Assembly (NCBI RefSeq): GCF_014203545.1
Contig: NZ_JACHJG010000004.1
Coordinates: 1 to 64,000, forward strand
Length of the DNA: 64,000 bases
Source of the DNA: Streptomyces netropsis
GTDB taxonomy: Bacteria > Actinomycetota > Actinomycetes > Streptomycetales > Streptomycetaceae
Direction: 5' to 3'
Part shown: in pieces, positions 42,459 to 50,749 of the stretch
Numbering within the stretch: the first letter of the stretch is position 1
Layout: each line of letters begins with the position of its first letter
Program-made: the position numbers and the translations under genes
Notes under the pieces: model-generated
Told to the model about the DNA's origin: nothing
Databases searched by the model: none
What the model saw: only the letters and a program-made list of their open reading frames with translations

Positions 42459-42854
42459 CTAGGAGCCGACGAGCGCTTCCGCGGCCGGTCGCGCCGTCCC
42501 GGTCTCCGCCGTCCCCTTCGCGTACCAGCGGTCGCCGCGCCGCTCGGCCATGCCGTACGCGGCGAGACCGTTGACGTGCTTGAGGACGGTGCGTGCCTGG
42601 TAGCCCACGGTCGCGCACAGTTCGTCGACGGACGCCCCGTCGGCGCCGGACGCCCGCAGCCCCTCCCAGGTGCGGGCCTCGTGACGGCCGAGATCCGGTG
42701 TCGCGGCGGAGACCACCGCGCGGGGCTCGGCACGCGGCTCGGCACGCGGCTCGGCCCGGGGCTCGGCGCGGGGCGGTCCCGGGCGGGACGAGCCGACCGG
42801 GCGGGGGGTGCGGTTGACCTTGCGGTGTCTACGGCCCTTCTGGCGTTTGCTCAT
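42459..42854 (-). CDS. Winged-helix-like protein with AEPR repeats
   Basis: The 131-residue protein begins with a strongly basic tail (MSKRQKGRRHRK), followed by a linker containing four AEPR repeats, and a C-terminal helix-turn-helix-like domain (GADGASVDELCATVGYQART then VLKHVNGLAAYGMAERRG) resembling MarR-type winged helices. It probably binds nucleic acid. It is divergent from the response-regulator gene and converges on the terminator of the oxygenase operon. The ribosome site is poor. Confidence 0.72.
   Translation of the reverse strand: MSKRQKGRRHRKVNRTPRPVGSSRPGPPRAEPRAEPRAEPRAEPRAVVSAATPDLGRHEARTWEGLRASGADGASVDELCATVGYQARTVLKHVNGLAAYGMAERRGDRWYAKGTAETGTARPAAEALVGS
42722..42770. repeat. 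Four 12-base tandem repeats inside the winged-helix gene
   Basis: GCTCGG cores recur exactly every 12 bases (42725, 42737, 42749, 42761), encoding AEPR four times on the minus strand. Copies differ at one or two positions, as expected for a polymorphic coding minisatellite. Confidence 0.75.
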
Positions 42855-42980
42855 GGCTGATCCACTGCTCCCGTCCTGCTGGCGGCTCCTGCTGTCTGAA
42901 GGCGTCAACTCGGCCCGGCGCCGCCCGGTTACGGTAATTCCACCAGGTGTGCGAAAAGTGACACACGGTAACATCTCGGG

Positions 42981-42993
42981 CCCCAGGTTTCCT
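42981..42993 (+). promoter_or_regulatory. CAGGTTTCCT element before the response-regulator gene
   Basis: CCCCAGGTTTCCT ends 14 bases before the regulator start. The ten bases CAGGTTTCCT recur exactly at 45281-45290 before the FtsW-like gene. This suggests autoregulation by the OmpR-type protein encoded just downstream. Confidence 0.5.
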
Positions 42994-43007
42994 GGCATAC
43001 CGGATAT

Positions 43008-43697
43008 GTGACGCTGGGGGGCGTGCGCATATTGATGGTCGAGGACGAGGTGGGGCTCGCCGACTCGCTGCGGCGGGGGCTGGGCGCCGAGGGGCACTGG
43101 GTGGACGTCGTCCACGACGGACACCGCGGGCTGGAGTCCGCGCTGTCCGGGGCGTACGACGTCATCGTGCTCGACGTGATGCTGCCCGGCCTGAGCGGCT
43201 ACGAGATCTGCGCGCGGCTGCGCAGGCTCGGCCAGTGGACACCGGTGCTGATGCTCACCGCGAAGGACGGCGAGTACGACGAGGCCGAGGGGCTCGACGC
43301 GGGGGCGGACGACTATCTGTCCAAACCGTTCTCGTTCGTCGTGCTGCTGGCCCGGCTGCGGGCCCTGGGCCGCCGCCGGGGCGCCGGGACCACCACGCTC
43401 CAGGCCGGGGACCTCGTCCTGGACATCGCCGGGCGGCTCTGCCGCCGAGGCGATCAGGAGATCGAGCTGACCGCCCGCGAGCTGTCGGTGCTGCGGTACC
43501 TGATGGCGAGCGCGGGGCAGGCGGTGGCCAAGCGGGACATCCTCGACGAGGTGTGGGACTCGCCCGCCGAGACCGACCCGAACATCGTGGAGGTCTACGT
43601 CTCCTCGCTGCGCAAGAAGATCGACGCCCCCTTCGGCCGCCACGCGATCGTGACCGTCCACGGCACGGGCTACCGGCTCGCGCCCGACGGCGGCTGA
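43008..43697 (+). CDS. OmpR/PhoB-family response regulator
   Basis: The 229-residue protein has a receiver domain (acidic pair VEDE, phospho-acceptor Asp in VIVLDVMLPGLSG, Lys in YLSKPF) and a C-terminal winged helix (TARELSVLRYLMASAGQAV to GTGYRLAP). The histidine kinase follows three bases after its stop, so they form a two-component system. The GTG at 43008 has no ribosome site and may be leaderless; a GTG at 43023 or an ATG at 43035 are alternatives. Confidence 0.92.
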   Translation: MTLGGVRILMVEDEVGLADSLRRGLGAEGHWVDVVHDGHRGLESALSGAYDVIVLDVMLPGLSGYEICARLRRLGQWTPVLMLTAKDGEYDEAEGLDAGADDYLSKPFSFVVLLARLRALGRRRGAGTTTLQAGDLVLDIAGRLCRRGDQEIELTARELSVLRYLMASAGQAVAKRDILDEVWDSPAETDPNIVEVYVSSLRKKIDAPFGRHAIVTVHGTGYRLAPDGG

Positions 43698-43700
43698 CCC

Positions 43701-45206
43701 ATGGGCCTCGCCACGTCCCGGCGGGGACGCTCGCGGCTCCTCCCCCGTACGGTCCGGGGCCGGTCCGCCGCGGCGGCGGCGCTGGCCATGGCGCTGGTCC
43801 TCGCGGCCGGCGGCGGCTGGCTGTACGTGATCCTGCGCGCCAACCTGCTGGACAACGCCAACGGCCGCACGGAACTCGCCGCCCGCGAGGTGGCGGCCCG
43901 GGCGGACGCCGGCCCGCTGCCCTCCCTGCTGCCCGCGCCCCGGTCGGGCGTCGACGTGGTCCTCGTCCTCGACCCGCGCGGCACGGTGGTCGCCACCAGC
44001 CGGCCCTCGGCCGGGCCCCTCGCCCGCGAGTTCGCGGCCCTGCGCCCGCAACCGGGGCAGGACGCCGCTTCCAAGGTCCTGTGCTGCTCCCGGGCCATGA
44101 ACGGGGAGCGCGGCGACGTCGTCGTGGTCCGGGCGACCCCGGCACCCGGCGAGGAACGCTACGTCTACGCGCTGACCGTGCTCAACGACGTGGACGACGC
44201 CACGCACGCCATCGCGCTCGGCCTGCTCGGCGGCGCCCCGCCGCTCATCGCCCTCGCCGCCGCCATCGCCTGGGCGGTGACCGGGCTGGCGCTGCGGCCG
44301 GTCACCGCGATCCGCACCGAGCTGGCCGCCGTCACCGCCAGCGAGCTGGACCGGCGGGTGCCGGACCCGGCGGGCGGGGACGAGGTGGCGGCGCTGGCCC
44401 GTACGGTCAACGCCACCCTGGACCGGCTGGAGCAGGCGGTCGCCCGGCAGCGGCAGTTCGTCGCCGACGCCTCCCACGAGCTGCGCAACCCGGTCGCCGC
44501 GGTGCGCTCGCAGCTGGAGGTCGCGCTGGCCGCGGCGGCACGGCCCGACCACCGGACAGGCCACGGGACTGCCTGCCGGACGGGCTGCCCGACGGACTGC
44601 CGGACGGACTGCCCGACGAGCGGTGCCGTGCGGGCCGCGCTGGCCGACACCGTGCGGCTGCAGCACGTCGCCGCGGACCTGCTGCTCCTCGCCCGGCTCG
44701 ACGCCCGGGTGCCGACCGGGACCGGCGAGCCGGTGGATCTGGCGCTGTTGGCCGCCGAGGAGGCCGCCCGGCGGCCGTCGACCCGCGTACCGCTGACGGT
44801 GACCGCCGTCGCGCCGGTGCCGATGCGCGGCCGGAGCGGGCAGTTGGAGCGGCTGGTGGCCAACCTCGTGGACAACGCGCTGCGCCACGCGGCCTCCCGG
44901 GTGGAGGTCAGCGCGTTCCTCGACGAGACGGCGGGGCAGGCGGTGCTGGAGGTCGCGGACGACGGGCCGGGGATCGCCGCGGACCAGCGCGAGCGGGTCT
45001 TCGAACGCTTCGTCCGGCTGGACGCCGCGCGTGACCGGGAGAGCGGCGGCAGCGGGCTCGGGCTGGCCATCGCCCGGGAGATCGCGCACGCCCACGGCGG
45101 GAGTCTGGTGGTGGCCCCGGGAGGCGGCGGGGCACGGCTGGTGGCCCGCTTCCCGCTGCCGGACGGACAGCCGGGGAAGCCGGGGACACGGCCGGGAGCC
45201 CTGTGA
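43701..45206 (+). CDS. Two-component sensor histidine kinase
   Basis: The 501-residue kinase has a first transmembrane helix (AAAAALAMALVLAAGGGWLYVIL), an extracytoplasmic loop of about 120 residues, a second helix (LLGGAPPLIALAAAIAWAVTGLAL), HAMP, a HisKA domain with phospho-His in FVADASHELRNPVAAV, and a HATPase_c domain (NLVDNALRHAA, DDGPGIA, GSGLGLAI). Between the two DHp helices lies a peculiar Cys-rich insert of about 16 residues made of four CxTx repeats (from residue 292). It is co-transcribed with the regulator. Confidence 0.92.
   Translation: MGLATSRRGRSRLLPRTVRGRSAAAAALAMALVLAAGGGWLYVILRANLLDNANGRTELAAREVAARADAGPLPSLLPAPRSGVDVVLVLDPRGTVVATSRPSAGPLAREFAALRPQPGQDAASKVLCCSRAMNGERGDVVVVRATPAPGEERYVYALTVLNDVDDATHAIALGLLGGAPPLIALAAAIAWAVTGLALRPVTAIRTELAAVTASELDRRVPDPAGGDEVAALARTVNATLDRLEQAVARQRQFVADASHELRNPVAAVRSQLEVALAAAARPDHRTGHGTACRTGCPTDCRTDCPTSGAVRAALADTVRLQHVAADLLLLARLDARVPTGTGEPVDLALLAAEEAARRPSTRVPLTVTAVAPVPMRGRSGQLERLVANLVDNALRHAASRVEVSAFLDETAGQAVLEVADDGPGIAADQRERVFERFVRLDAARDRESGGSGLGLAIAREIAHAHGGSLVVAPGGGGARLVARFPLPDGQPGKPGTRPGAL
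44573..44620. repeat. Four 12-base tandem repeats in the kinase DHp region
   Basis: Unit CTGCC(G/C)GACGG(G/A) occurs four times without gap. In frame it encodes the cysteine-bearing repeat CRTG, CPTD, CRTD, CPTS. Because the unit is a multiple of three, copy-number changes would keep the frame. Confidence 0.8.
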
Positions 45207-45253
45207 TCCGGCCGCCGCGCGGCTTCGCGTGCACACGATCCGGACAATGCCGA

Positions 45254-45297
45254 GGTTCCTGAAGGAACCTTCAGAACCCTCAGGTTTCCTTCAGGAC
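45254..45297 (+). promoter_or_regulatory. Direct-repeat operator candidate before the FtsW-like gene
   Basis: TTCCTGAAGG, CCTTCAGAAC, CCTCAGGTTT and CCTTCAGG follow in close spacing, with TCAG at 45271, 45280 and 45291. The cluster ends about 20 bases before the ATG at 45314. It shares CAGGTTTCCT with the response-regulator leader and AGAACCCTC with the leader of the glycoside hydrolase at 48351. Such head-to-tail repeats are typical of OmpR-family regulators. Confidence 0.6.
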
Positions 45298-45313
45298 GTG
45301 CCGTCCATGATTC

Positions 45314-46726
45314 ATGAGTGTGACCGTGGATTCCGTACGCGTCGAGGACAGCGACGACAGCCGGGCCCCCGAGATGCCGTCCGCGGCACCACGGCGGCGG
45401 CGCCGCAGCGAGGCACTGCTGCTGGCCTTCGCCGTCCTCATCAGCTGCTTCGGCTACGTCTACACGGGGCTGTCCCTCGAGGGGGAAGTCCCGGAGGGGG
45501 TCGCCGGATTCGCCGTCAGCATGGCCGCCCTGGCGCTGGTGCCGCATCTGGCGGTGCGCCGCTACGCCCCGTACGCCGATCCGCTGATCCTGCCCCTGGC
45601 GACGCTGCTCTCCGGCTTCGGGCTGGTGCTGCTGTACCGGCTGGATCCCGCGTACCGGGCGGCGTACGAGTCCGACCCGACCTCCCCGGGCCAGCTCATG
45701 TGGTCCGTCATCGGGGTCGCCGTCTGTCTCGGCGTGCTGCTGGTACTGCGGGACCACCGCCGGTTGCAGCGCTGCATCTACGTCCTGATGGCCGTGGCGC
45801 TGGTGCTCCTGATGGCACCGGCGTTCTTCCCCGGCGACACCTACGGCGCCAAGCGGTGGATCCTGCTGGGGCCGCTGTCGCTGCAGCCCGGCGAATTCGT
45901 CAAGACCATGATCGCGGTGTTCTTCGCGGGCTATCTGGTCACCCACCGGGACGCCCTGGCGCTCACCGGCCGCCGGGTGTTCGGGGTGCGGCTGCCACCG
46001 GGACGGCAGCTCGGACCGATCCTGGCCGTCTGGGCGCTGAGCCTGCTGGTGCTGGTCTTCGAGCGGGACCTCGGTACCTCGCTGATCTTCTTCGGGCTGT
46101 TCGTGGTGATGCTCTACGTCGCCACCGAACGCCTCAGCTGGGTACTGGTCGGACTGTCGATGGCCGTCGTCGGGGCCGGCGTGGTGGGCTCGACCGAACC
46201 CCACGTCAAGGGACGCATCGTCGCCTGGCAGCACCCGTTCGCGGTGTTCCTGCCGAAGGACCGGCAGCCCGCGGGGACGGGATCCGACCAGCTCGCCCAG
46301 GCCCTCTTCGGTTTCGGCAGCGGCGGCGTCACGGGCACCGGCCTGGGCCGGGGCCACCCCGAACTCATCGGCTTCGCGGGCCGCAGCGACTTCATCCTCA
46401 CCACGGTCGGGGAGGAGCTCGGGCTCGCCGGGACGATGGCGGTGCTCCTGCTCTACGGGCTGCTCGTCCAGCGCGGGCTGAGCGTGGCGCTGCGCTCGCA
46501 CGACCGGTTCGGCAAGCTGCTGGCGGTGGGGCTCGCGGCGGCGCTGGCACTCCAGGTCTTCGTGGTGGCGGGCGGTGTCATGGGCCTCATCCCACTGACG
46601 GGCAAGGCGCTGCCGTTCCTCGCCAAGGGCGGCTCGTCCCTGGTCGCGAACTGGCTGATGGTGGCCCTGCTGATCAGAATCAGCGACGGCGCCGGGCGCG
46701 ACCGGGAGGCGGCCGGGGCCGCTTGA
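45314..46726 (+). CDS. SEDS-family peptidoglycan glycosyltransferase (FtsW/RodA-like)
   Basis: The 470-residue protein has a charged N-terminal tail of about 32 residues and roughly ten to twelve transmembrane helices. SEDS motifs are visible: GAKRWILLGPLSLQPGEFVK, VFERDLGTSLIFFG, and the late loop GKALPFLAKGGSS. SEDS proteins polymerise lipid II together with a class B penicillin-binding protein; none is adjacent here, unlike ftsW or the main rodA loci. It follows the two-component system by 107 bases, which carry regulator-like direct repeats, so envelope stress control is plausible. Confidence 0.9.
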   Translation: MSVTVDSVRVEDSDDSRAPEMPSAAPRRRRRSEALLLAFAVLISCFGYVYTGLSLEGEVPEGVAGFAVSMAALALVPHLAVRRYAPYADPLILPLATLLSGFGLVLLYRLDPAYRAAYESDPTSPGQLMWSVIGVAVCLGVLLVLRDHRRLQRCIYVLMAVALVLLMAPAFFPGDTYGAKRWILLGPLSLQPGEFVKTMIAVFFAGYLVTHRDALALTGRRVFGVRLPPGRQLGPILAVWALSLLVLVFERDLGTSLIFFGLFVVMLYVATERLSWVLVGLSMAVVGAGVVGSTEPHVKGRIVAWQHPFAVFLPKDRQPAGTGSDQLAQALFGFGSGGVTGTGLGRGHPELIGFAGRSDFILTTVGEELGLAGTMAVLLLYGLLVQRGLSVALRSHDRFGKLLAVGLAAALALQVFVVAGGVMGLIPLTGKALPFLAKGGSSLVANWLMVALLIRISDGAGRDREAAGAA

Positions 46727-46800
46727 GGCCACCGGGATCCGGGAAGGGCCCGGCAGGCGTCCGGGAGGCGTCCGGGAGGCGCACACCGCACGATGAACGC

Positions 46801-48348
46801 ATGCTTCTTGCCGAAATCGCCCGGGTGTCAGCACAGGTCGCGGCGACGAGCGCGCGGTCGGCCAAGATCGCCCTGTTGGCGGGGCTGTTCCGGGACGCCG
46901 CGCCCGAGGAGGCGCCGATCGCCATTCCGTACCTGGCCGGCCGGCTGCCGCAGCGCCGGATCGGCGTCGGCTGGAGCACCCTGCGCGACGCCGCTGCCCC
47001 GGCGGACGCCCCGACCCTGACCGTGCGGGAGGTGGACGCGGCCCTCACCCGGATCGCGGGCGTGACGGGCAAGGGCGCGCAGGCCGAACGCAAGCGGCTG
47101 GTGAACGCGCTGATGGGCGCGGCCACGGCCGAGGAGCAGCGCTTCCTGCTGGGGCTGATCGGCGGTGAGCTGCGGCAGGGCGCCCTGGACGCGCTGGCCG
47201 TGGAGGGGCTCGCGGCCGCGACGGGCGCCGCCCCGGCGGACGTGCGGCGGGCGGTGATGCTGGGCGGCTCCCTCGGCACGGTCGCCCGGGCGCTGCTGGC
47301 CGGGGGGCCGGGGGCGCTGGCGGACTTCCGGCTGGAGGTGGGGCGGCCGGTGCAGCCGATGCTCGCGCACAGCGCCAAGGACGTGGACGAGGCACTGGAC
47401 CGGCTCGGGCCGTGCGCGGTGGAGGAGAAGCTGGACGGCATCCGGGTGCAGGTGCACCGGGACGGCGAAGAGGTACGGGTCTACACCCGCACCCTGGACG
47501 ACATCACCGAGCGGCTGCCCGAACTGGCGCGGGTGGCACGGGAGCTGCCGGTGTCCCGGGCGGTGCTGGACGGTGAGCTCATCGCCCTGGACGCGACGGG
47601 CCGCCCGCGCCCGTTCCAGGAGACCTCCGGCCGGGTCGGCTCCCGTACGGACGTGGTGGGGGCGGCGGTCACGGTGCCGCTCTCACCGGTCTTCTTCGAC
47701 CTGCTGGCGGTGGACGGCCGGGATCTGCTGGAGCTGTCGACGGCGGAGCGGCACGCGGAGCTGGCGCGGGTGGTGCCCGAGCCGTTGCGCGTACGCCGGC
47801 TGGTGGTCGCCGACCCGGCGGACGCCGGGGCCCGCGCGGCGGCGCGGGAGTTCTCGGCCGAGGTGTTGCGGCGCGGCCACGAGGGGGTGGTGGCCAAGGC
47901 GCTGGACGCGCCGTACAGCGCGGGCCGGCGCGGTGCTTCCTGGCTGAAGGTGAAGCCGGTGCACACCCTGGACCTGGTGGTGCTGGCCGCCGAGTGGGGG
48001 CACGGGCGGCGGACCGGCAAGCTGTCGAATCTGCATCTGGGGGCGCGGCGGGCGGACGGTTCGTTCGCCATGCTCGGCAAGACGTTCAAGGGGCTGACGG
48101 ACGCGCTGCTGGCCTGGCAGACCGAGCGGCTCGGGGAACTGGCGGTCTCCGACGACGGCTTCGTGGTGACCGTGCGGCCGGAGCTGGTGGTGGAGATCGC
48201 CTTCGACGGCGTCCAGCGGTCCTCCCGGTACCCGGAGGGGGTGACCCTGCGGTTCGCGCGGGTGCTGCGGTACCGGGAGGACAAGACGGCGGCGGAGGCG
48301 GACACGGTGGAGAGCGTGCTGGCCGGCCTGCCCCCGTCAGCCGGTTGA
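46801..48348 (+). CDS. ATP-dependent DNA ligase (LigB-type)
   Basis: The 515-residue enzyme has an N-terminal DNA-binding domain (about residues 1-180), an adenylation domain with nucleophile Lys210 in VEEKLDGIRVQ, further nucleotidyltransferase motifs (VLDGELIAL, GHEGVVAK, SWLKVKP), and a C-terminal OB fold. Length and N-terminal domain match the mycobacterial LigB type rather than LigC or LigD. No ku or polymerase gene is nearby. The ATG has only a weak ribosome site; the gene lies 74 bases after the FtsW-like gene. Confidence 0.92.
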   Translation: MLLAEIARVSAQVAATSARSAKIALLAGLFRDAAPEEAPIAIPYLAGRLPQRRIGVGWSTLRDAAAPADAPTLTVREVDAALTRIAGVTGKGAQAERKRLVNALMGAATAEEQRFLLGLIGGELRQGALDALAVEGLAAATGAAPADVRRAVMLGGSLGTVARALLAGGPGALADFRLEVGRPVQPMLAHSAKDVDEALDRLGPCAVEEKLDGIRVQVHRDGEEVRVYTRTLDDITERLPELARVARELPVSRAVLDGELIALDATGRPRPFQETSGRVGSRTDVVGAAVTVPLSPVFFDLLAVDGRDLLELSTAERHAELARVVPEPLRVRRLVVADPADAGARAAAREFSAEVLRRGHEGVVAKALDAPYSAGRRGASWLKVKPVHTLDLVVLAAEWGHGRRTGKLSNLHLGARRADGSFAMLGKTFKGLTDALLAWQTERLGELAVSDDGFVVTVRPELVVEIAFDGVQRSSRYPEGVTLRFARVLRYREDKTAAEADTVESVLAGLPPSAG

Positions 48349-48350
48349 GG

Positions 48351-50384
48351 TCACTGGTTGATGTCGGCGGGGCACAGGCGCCGCGGCTTCTTGTCGCCGC
48401 GCAGCTTCGCGTCGACGCAGCCGCCGGGCAGCCCGTCGTGGGCCTTGGTGCCGAAGTTCGCGGTGACGGTGAGGGTGCCGTCGCCGAAGACGGTGCGCTG
48501 GACGGTGCGGTCGGCGTTCAGGGTGCGGAAGTCGGTCATGGCCTGGGTGCCGGCCGCCTCGTGCAGGGGCTTGAAGTACTTCTGCAGCGCGGCGAGTTCG
48601 CTGCCGCGTTCCTTGATGGACGGGCCGTCGAGGACGAAGTTGAGCGGGGTGTTGTAGAGCATCGCCAGCAGGGCGCGGGTGGTCTTCTGCTGCGGGAGCT
48701 TGTCGTAGGACAGCTCCCAGCGCTCGGTGTTGACGAGGGAGTCGTGCAGCGCGGTCTCGAACAGCGGAACGCGGTAGGCGGGGTCGTACATGGCCTTCGC
48801 GACGTCGGCGGGGAGCTCGGCGGGCTTGAAGAAGACACCGGGGGCCTTGGCGGGGGTGTAGCCGCCCCACTTCTCCTTGTCCTTCTGCGCCTTCCACAGC
48901 CCGTCGACCACCGGTGTGCCGGATCCGTGGTCGAAGGCCAGCACCTGGTTGGACCAGGCGCCCGCGGACTCGGAGCCGAGCACGAGACGGTCCTTGCCGG
49001 ACAGCCGCTGCATCCGGGCGAGCCGGTTGGCCCGGTCGCGCGCCTGGTCCATGGGGTGCGCGTCGCTGTGGTCGCGGAACAGCTCACCGGCGGCGTCGAC
49101 GTCGAGGAAGTAGCTGTCGGCACCGTTGGCGGTCATCTTCTTGGTGCGGTCGGCGAGGAGGTGCCGGGTGGGCTCGGCCTTCTCGAACGCCTCGGAGCTG
49201 AGGTAGCAGCCGCGGTCGTGGAAACCGGGGACGGGCTTGCCGTCGGCGCCCTGGACGCAGAAGTCGGGGTAGACCTTGTCGGGCCAGACCGAGGTGGGGG
49301 CGTCCGAGGTCTTGGGGTCCTGGCCGTTGGCGAAGGAGTCGTACGGCCCGACGAGGTACCCGGCCTTCTTGGCGGCGGCGACGGCGGCGGCGTCCATGGG
49401 CGTGTCGTCGGCGTCGTAGCCGAGCCACATGCGGTCCACGCCGAGCGCCCGCAGCTTCTTCACGCCCTCGGCGGTCCGGGCGTCGCCCCACGTGTAGGCG
49501 TGGAAGGCGCCGAGCAGCTTCTTGGTGGCCGGCACCGCGTCGATCTTGGCCCGCAGACTGCCGAGCTGTCCGTGCTGCTTGAGCCAGGCACGGTAGTCGA
49601 CGGCGGGCGCGACGGGGGAACCGTCGGTGAGGGCGAAGGTGACGGTGTAGTCGGTGGTGCCCTCGGCGCGGGAGAACCGGTGGGTGGCGGTGGTGCGCAG
49701 CCGGCCGTGGTCGGACGTCGAGCGCAGGGAGGTGCCGATGTCGGTGGGCACGATGTAGCTGACGCCCCGGCCGCCGAGGGTGTGACCCCACATCGGCATG
49801 GTCAGCGCCGAGGACATGTCGAGGTCGCTGTTGACGAGCTGCGCCCGGTCGGAGTTCCAGAACGTGTCGGCGACCGGTATGGACAGCCCTTCCCCGCGCG
49901 GGAGCTGCACGGCGGAGACGGCCCGGTCGGTACCGGTGACGGGCCAGGTCAGCGTGCGGTCGGCGGTGGCGGTGGACGTGACGGAGACGACGAGCCGCCC
50001 CTGTTCGGAGCGGGCGGTGACGGTCAGCCCGGTGCCGGGGTAGGTCCAGCGGGCGCCGTCGGCGGTGGCGGTCACCTTCCCGGGCTTGCCGGGTGCGGTG
50101 GCGGCGGGTGCGGAGAGCTCGACGTCCCCCTTCGGCGTACGCGCCGTCACGCGGAGCGTGGCCGCGTCGACGGTGGCGGTGCCACCGCGGACGGGGAGGT
50201 CGACGAGGTGCCCGTCGTGAACGCGAGCCGACTGCGGGGCGCTGGGCGCGGCCTGGTCCTTGACCTGGGGCGCGGCCTGCGGCGCGGTCGCCTGGGCGGC
50301 ATCGGCGAGGGTGACACACGGCAGGGTGGCCGCGAGGGCCACGGCGGCGGCGCGGACGGTGCGACGGGAGGTGATGAAGTGCAT
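48351..50384 (-). CDS. Secreted glycoside-hydrolase-like protein
   Basis: The 677-residue protein has a signal peptide (SRRTVRAAAVALAATLPCVTLADAAQA) and then a beta-rich domain (about 50-270) and a TIM-barrel-like domain containing FHAYTWGD, DRMWLGYDADDTPMD, SYFLDVDAAGELFRDHSDAHP and LGSESAGAWSNQ. These acidic barrel-strand motifs suggest a retaining glycosidase; the order resembles GH101-like or DUF5696-type enzymes, but I cannot name the family securely. Catalytic residues are therefore not assigned. It converges on the ligase gene (3-base gap) and has an OmpR-type repeat in its leader, no clear ribosome site, and a possible leaderless start. Confidence 0.75.
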   Translation of the reverse strand: MHFITSRRTVRAAAVALAATLPCVTLADAAQATAPQAAPQVKDQAAPSAPQSARVHDGHLVDLPVRGGTATVDAATLRVTARTPKGDVELSAPAATAPGKPGKVTATADGARWTYPGTGLTVTARSEQGRLVVSVTSTATADRTLTWPVTGTDRAVSAVQLPRGEGLSIPVADTFWNSDRAQLVNSDLDMSSALTMPMWGHTLGGRGVSYIVPTDIGTSLRSTSDHGRLRTTATHRFSRAEGTTDYTVTFALTDGSPVAPAVDYRAWLKQHGQLGSLRAKIDAVPATKKLLGAFHAYTWGDARTAEGVKKLRALGVDRMWLGYDADDTPMDAAAVAAAKKAGYLVGPYDSFANGQDPKTSDAPTSVWPDKVYPDFCVQGADGKPVPGFHDRGCYLSSEAFEKAEPTRHLLADRTKKMTANGADSYFLDVDAAGELFRDHSDAHPMDQARDRANRLARMQRLSGKDRLVLGSESAGAWSNQVLAFDHGSGTPVVDGLWKAQKDKEKWGGYTPAKAPGVFFKPAELPADVAKAMYDPAYRVPLFETALHDSLVNTERWELSYDKLPQQKTTRALLAMLYNTPLNFVLDGPSIKERGSELAALQKYFKPLHEAAGTQAMTDFRTLNADRTVQRTVFGDGTLTVTANFGTKAHDGLPGGCVDAKLRGDKKPRRLCPADINQ

Positions 50385-50401
50385 GAGGAGTTAATAACGA
50401 A

Positions 50402-50425
50402 CGGGATTAAGAGGGTTCTAAGACG
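50402..50425 (-). promoter_or_regulatory. AGAACCCTC-containing repeat before the glycoside hydrolase
   Basis: Reading towards the hydrolase, TCTTAGAACCCTCTTAATCCCG lies about 20 to 40 bases before the ATG. AGAACCCTC is identical to the element at 45273-45281 in the FtsW-like leader, in the same orientation relative to the gene. On the plus strand CGGGATTAAGA and GGGTTCTAAGA form an 11-base direct repeat. Confidence 0.5.
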
Positions 50426-50542
50426 GGGCGGTTGGGGGTGGGGTGGAGCATGTCGACTGCCTGTCGCGGGCCTCCGCTTCCGTGCCTGCCCGCCCGGTGT
50501 CACTGGAGGTGGCTCCCCGTCTGACTCCCCGCGCCCCATCGG

Positions 50543-50749
50543 GGAGCCGCCCTCCTCCCCGGCACGGACTGTCTCGGCGATCTTCTCCATCGGCTCTGGG
50601 TTCTCGGTGGCGACATCGAGATCCTGGCTGAGTCGGTTGACCAGCCCGTGTGCCTGTACGGCGTAGCCGCCCGTGAGTACAAGCGGGTAGGCGTCGCCGA
50701 CGGCGAATACGTCCGCCAGGAGGCGGCGATGCAGGTCCGTGAGGTTCAC
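50543..50749 (-). pseudogene. Truncated AbiEii-type nucleotidyltransferase gene
   Basis: The first 65 or so codons encode LTDLHRRLLADVFA, YPLVLTGGYAVQAHGLVNR and SQDLDVATEN, the nucleotide-binding part (GG...D-D) of AbiEii/AbiGii-type nucleotidyltransferase toxins. After VRAGEEGG similarity ends and the frame continues only as high-G+C shadow through the hydrolase promoter. Normal family members are about 200-300 residues, so the C-terminal two thirds are missing. The GTG start overlaps the upstream gene stop (GTGA), a coupling typical of intact pairs. Confidence 0.75.

Noticed and set aside
42722-44620. 12-base tandem repeats considered as a CRISPR array
   Set aside because: Units are contiguous without spacers and lie in frame within coding sequence; no cas genes are present in the window.
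50147-50542. Continuation of the AbiEii-type frame towards the glycoside hydrolase
   Set aside because: Family similarity stops near 50543 and the rest reads as low-complexity Pro and Arg-rich shadow overlapping the hydrolase promoter and signal peptide.
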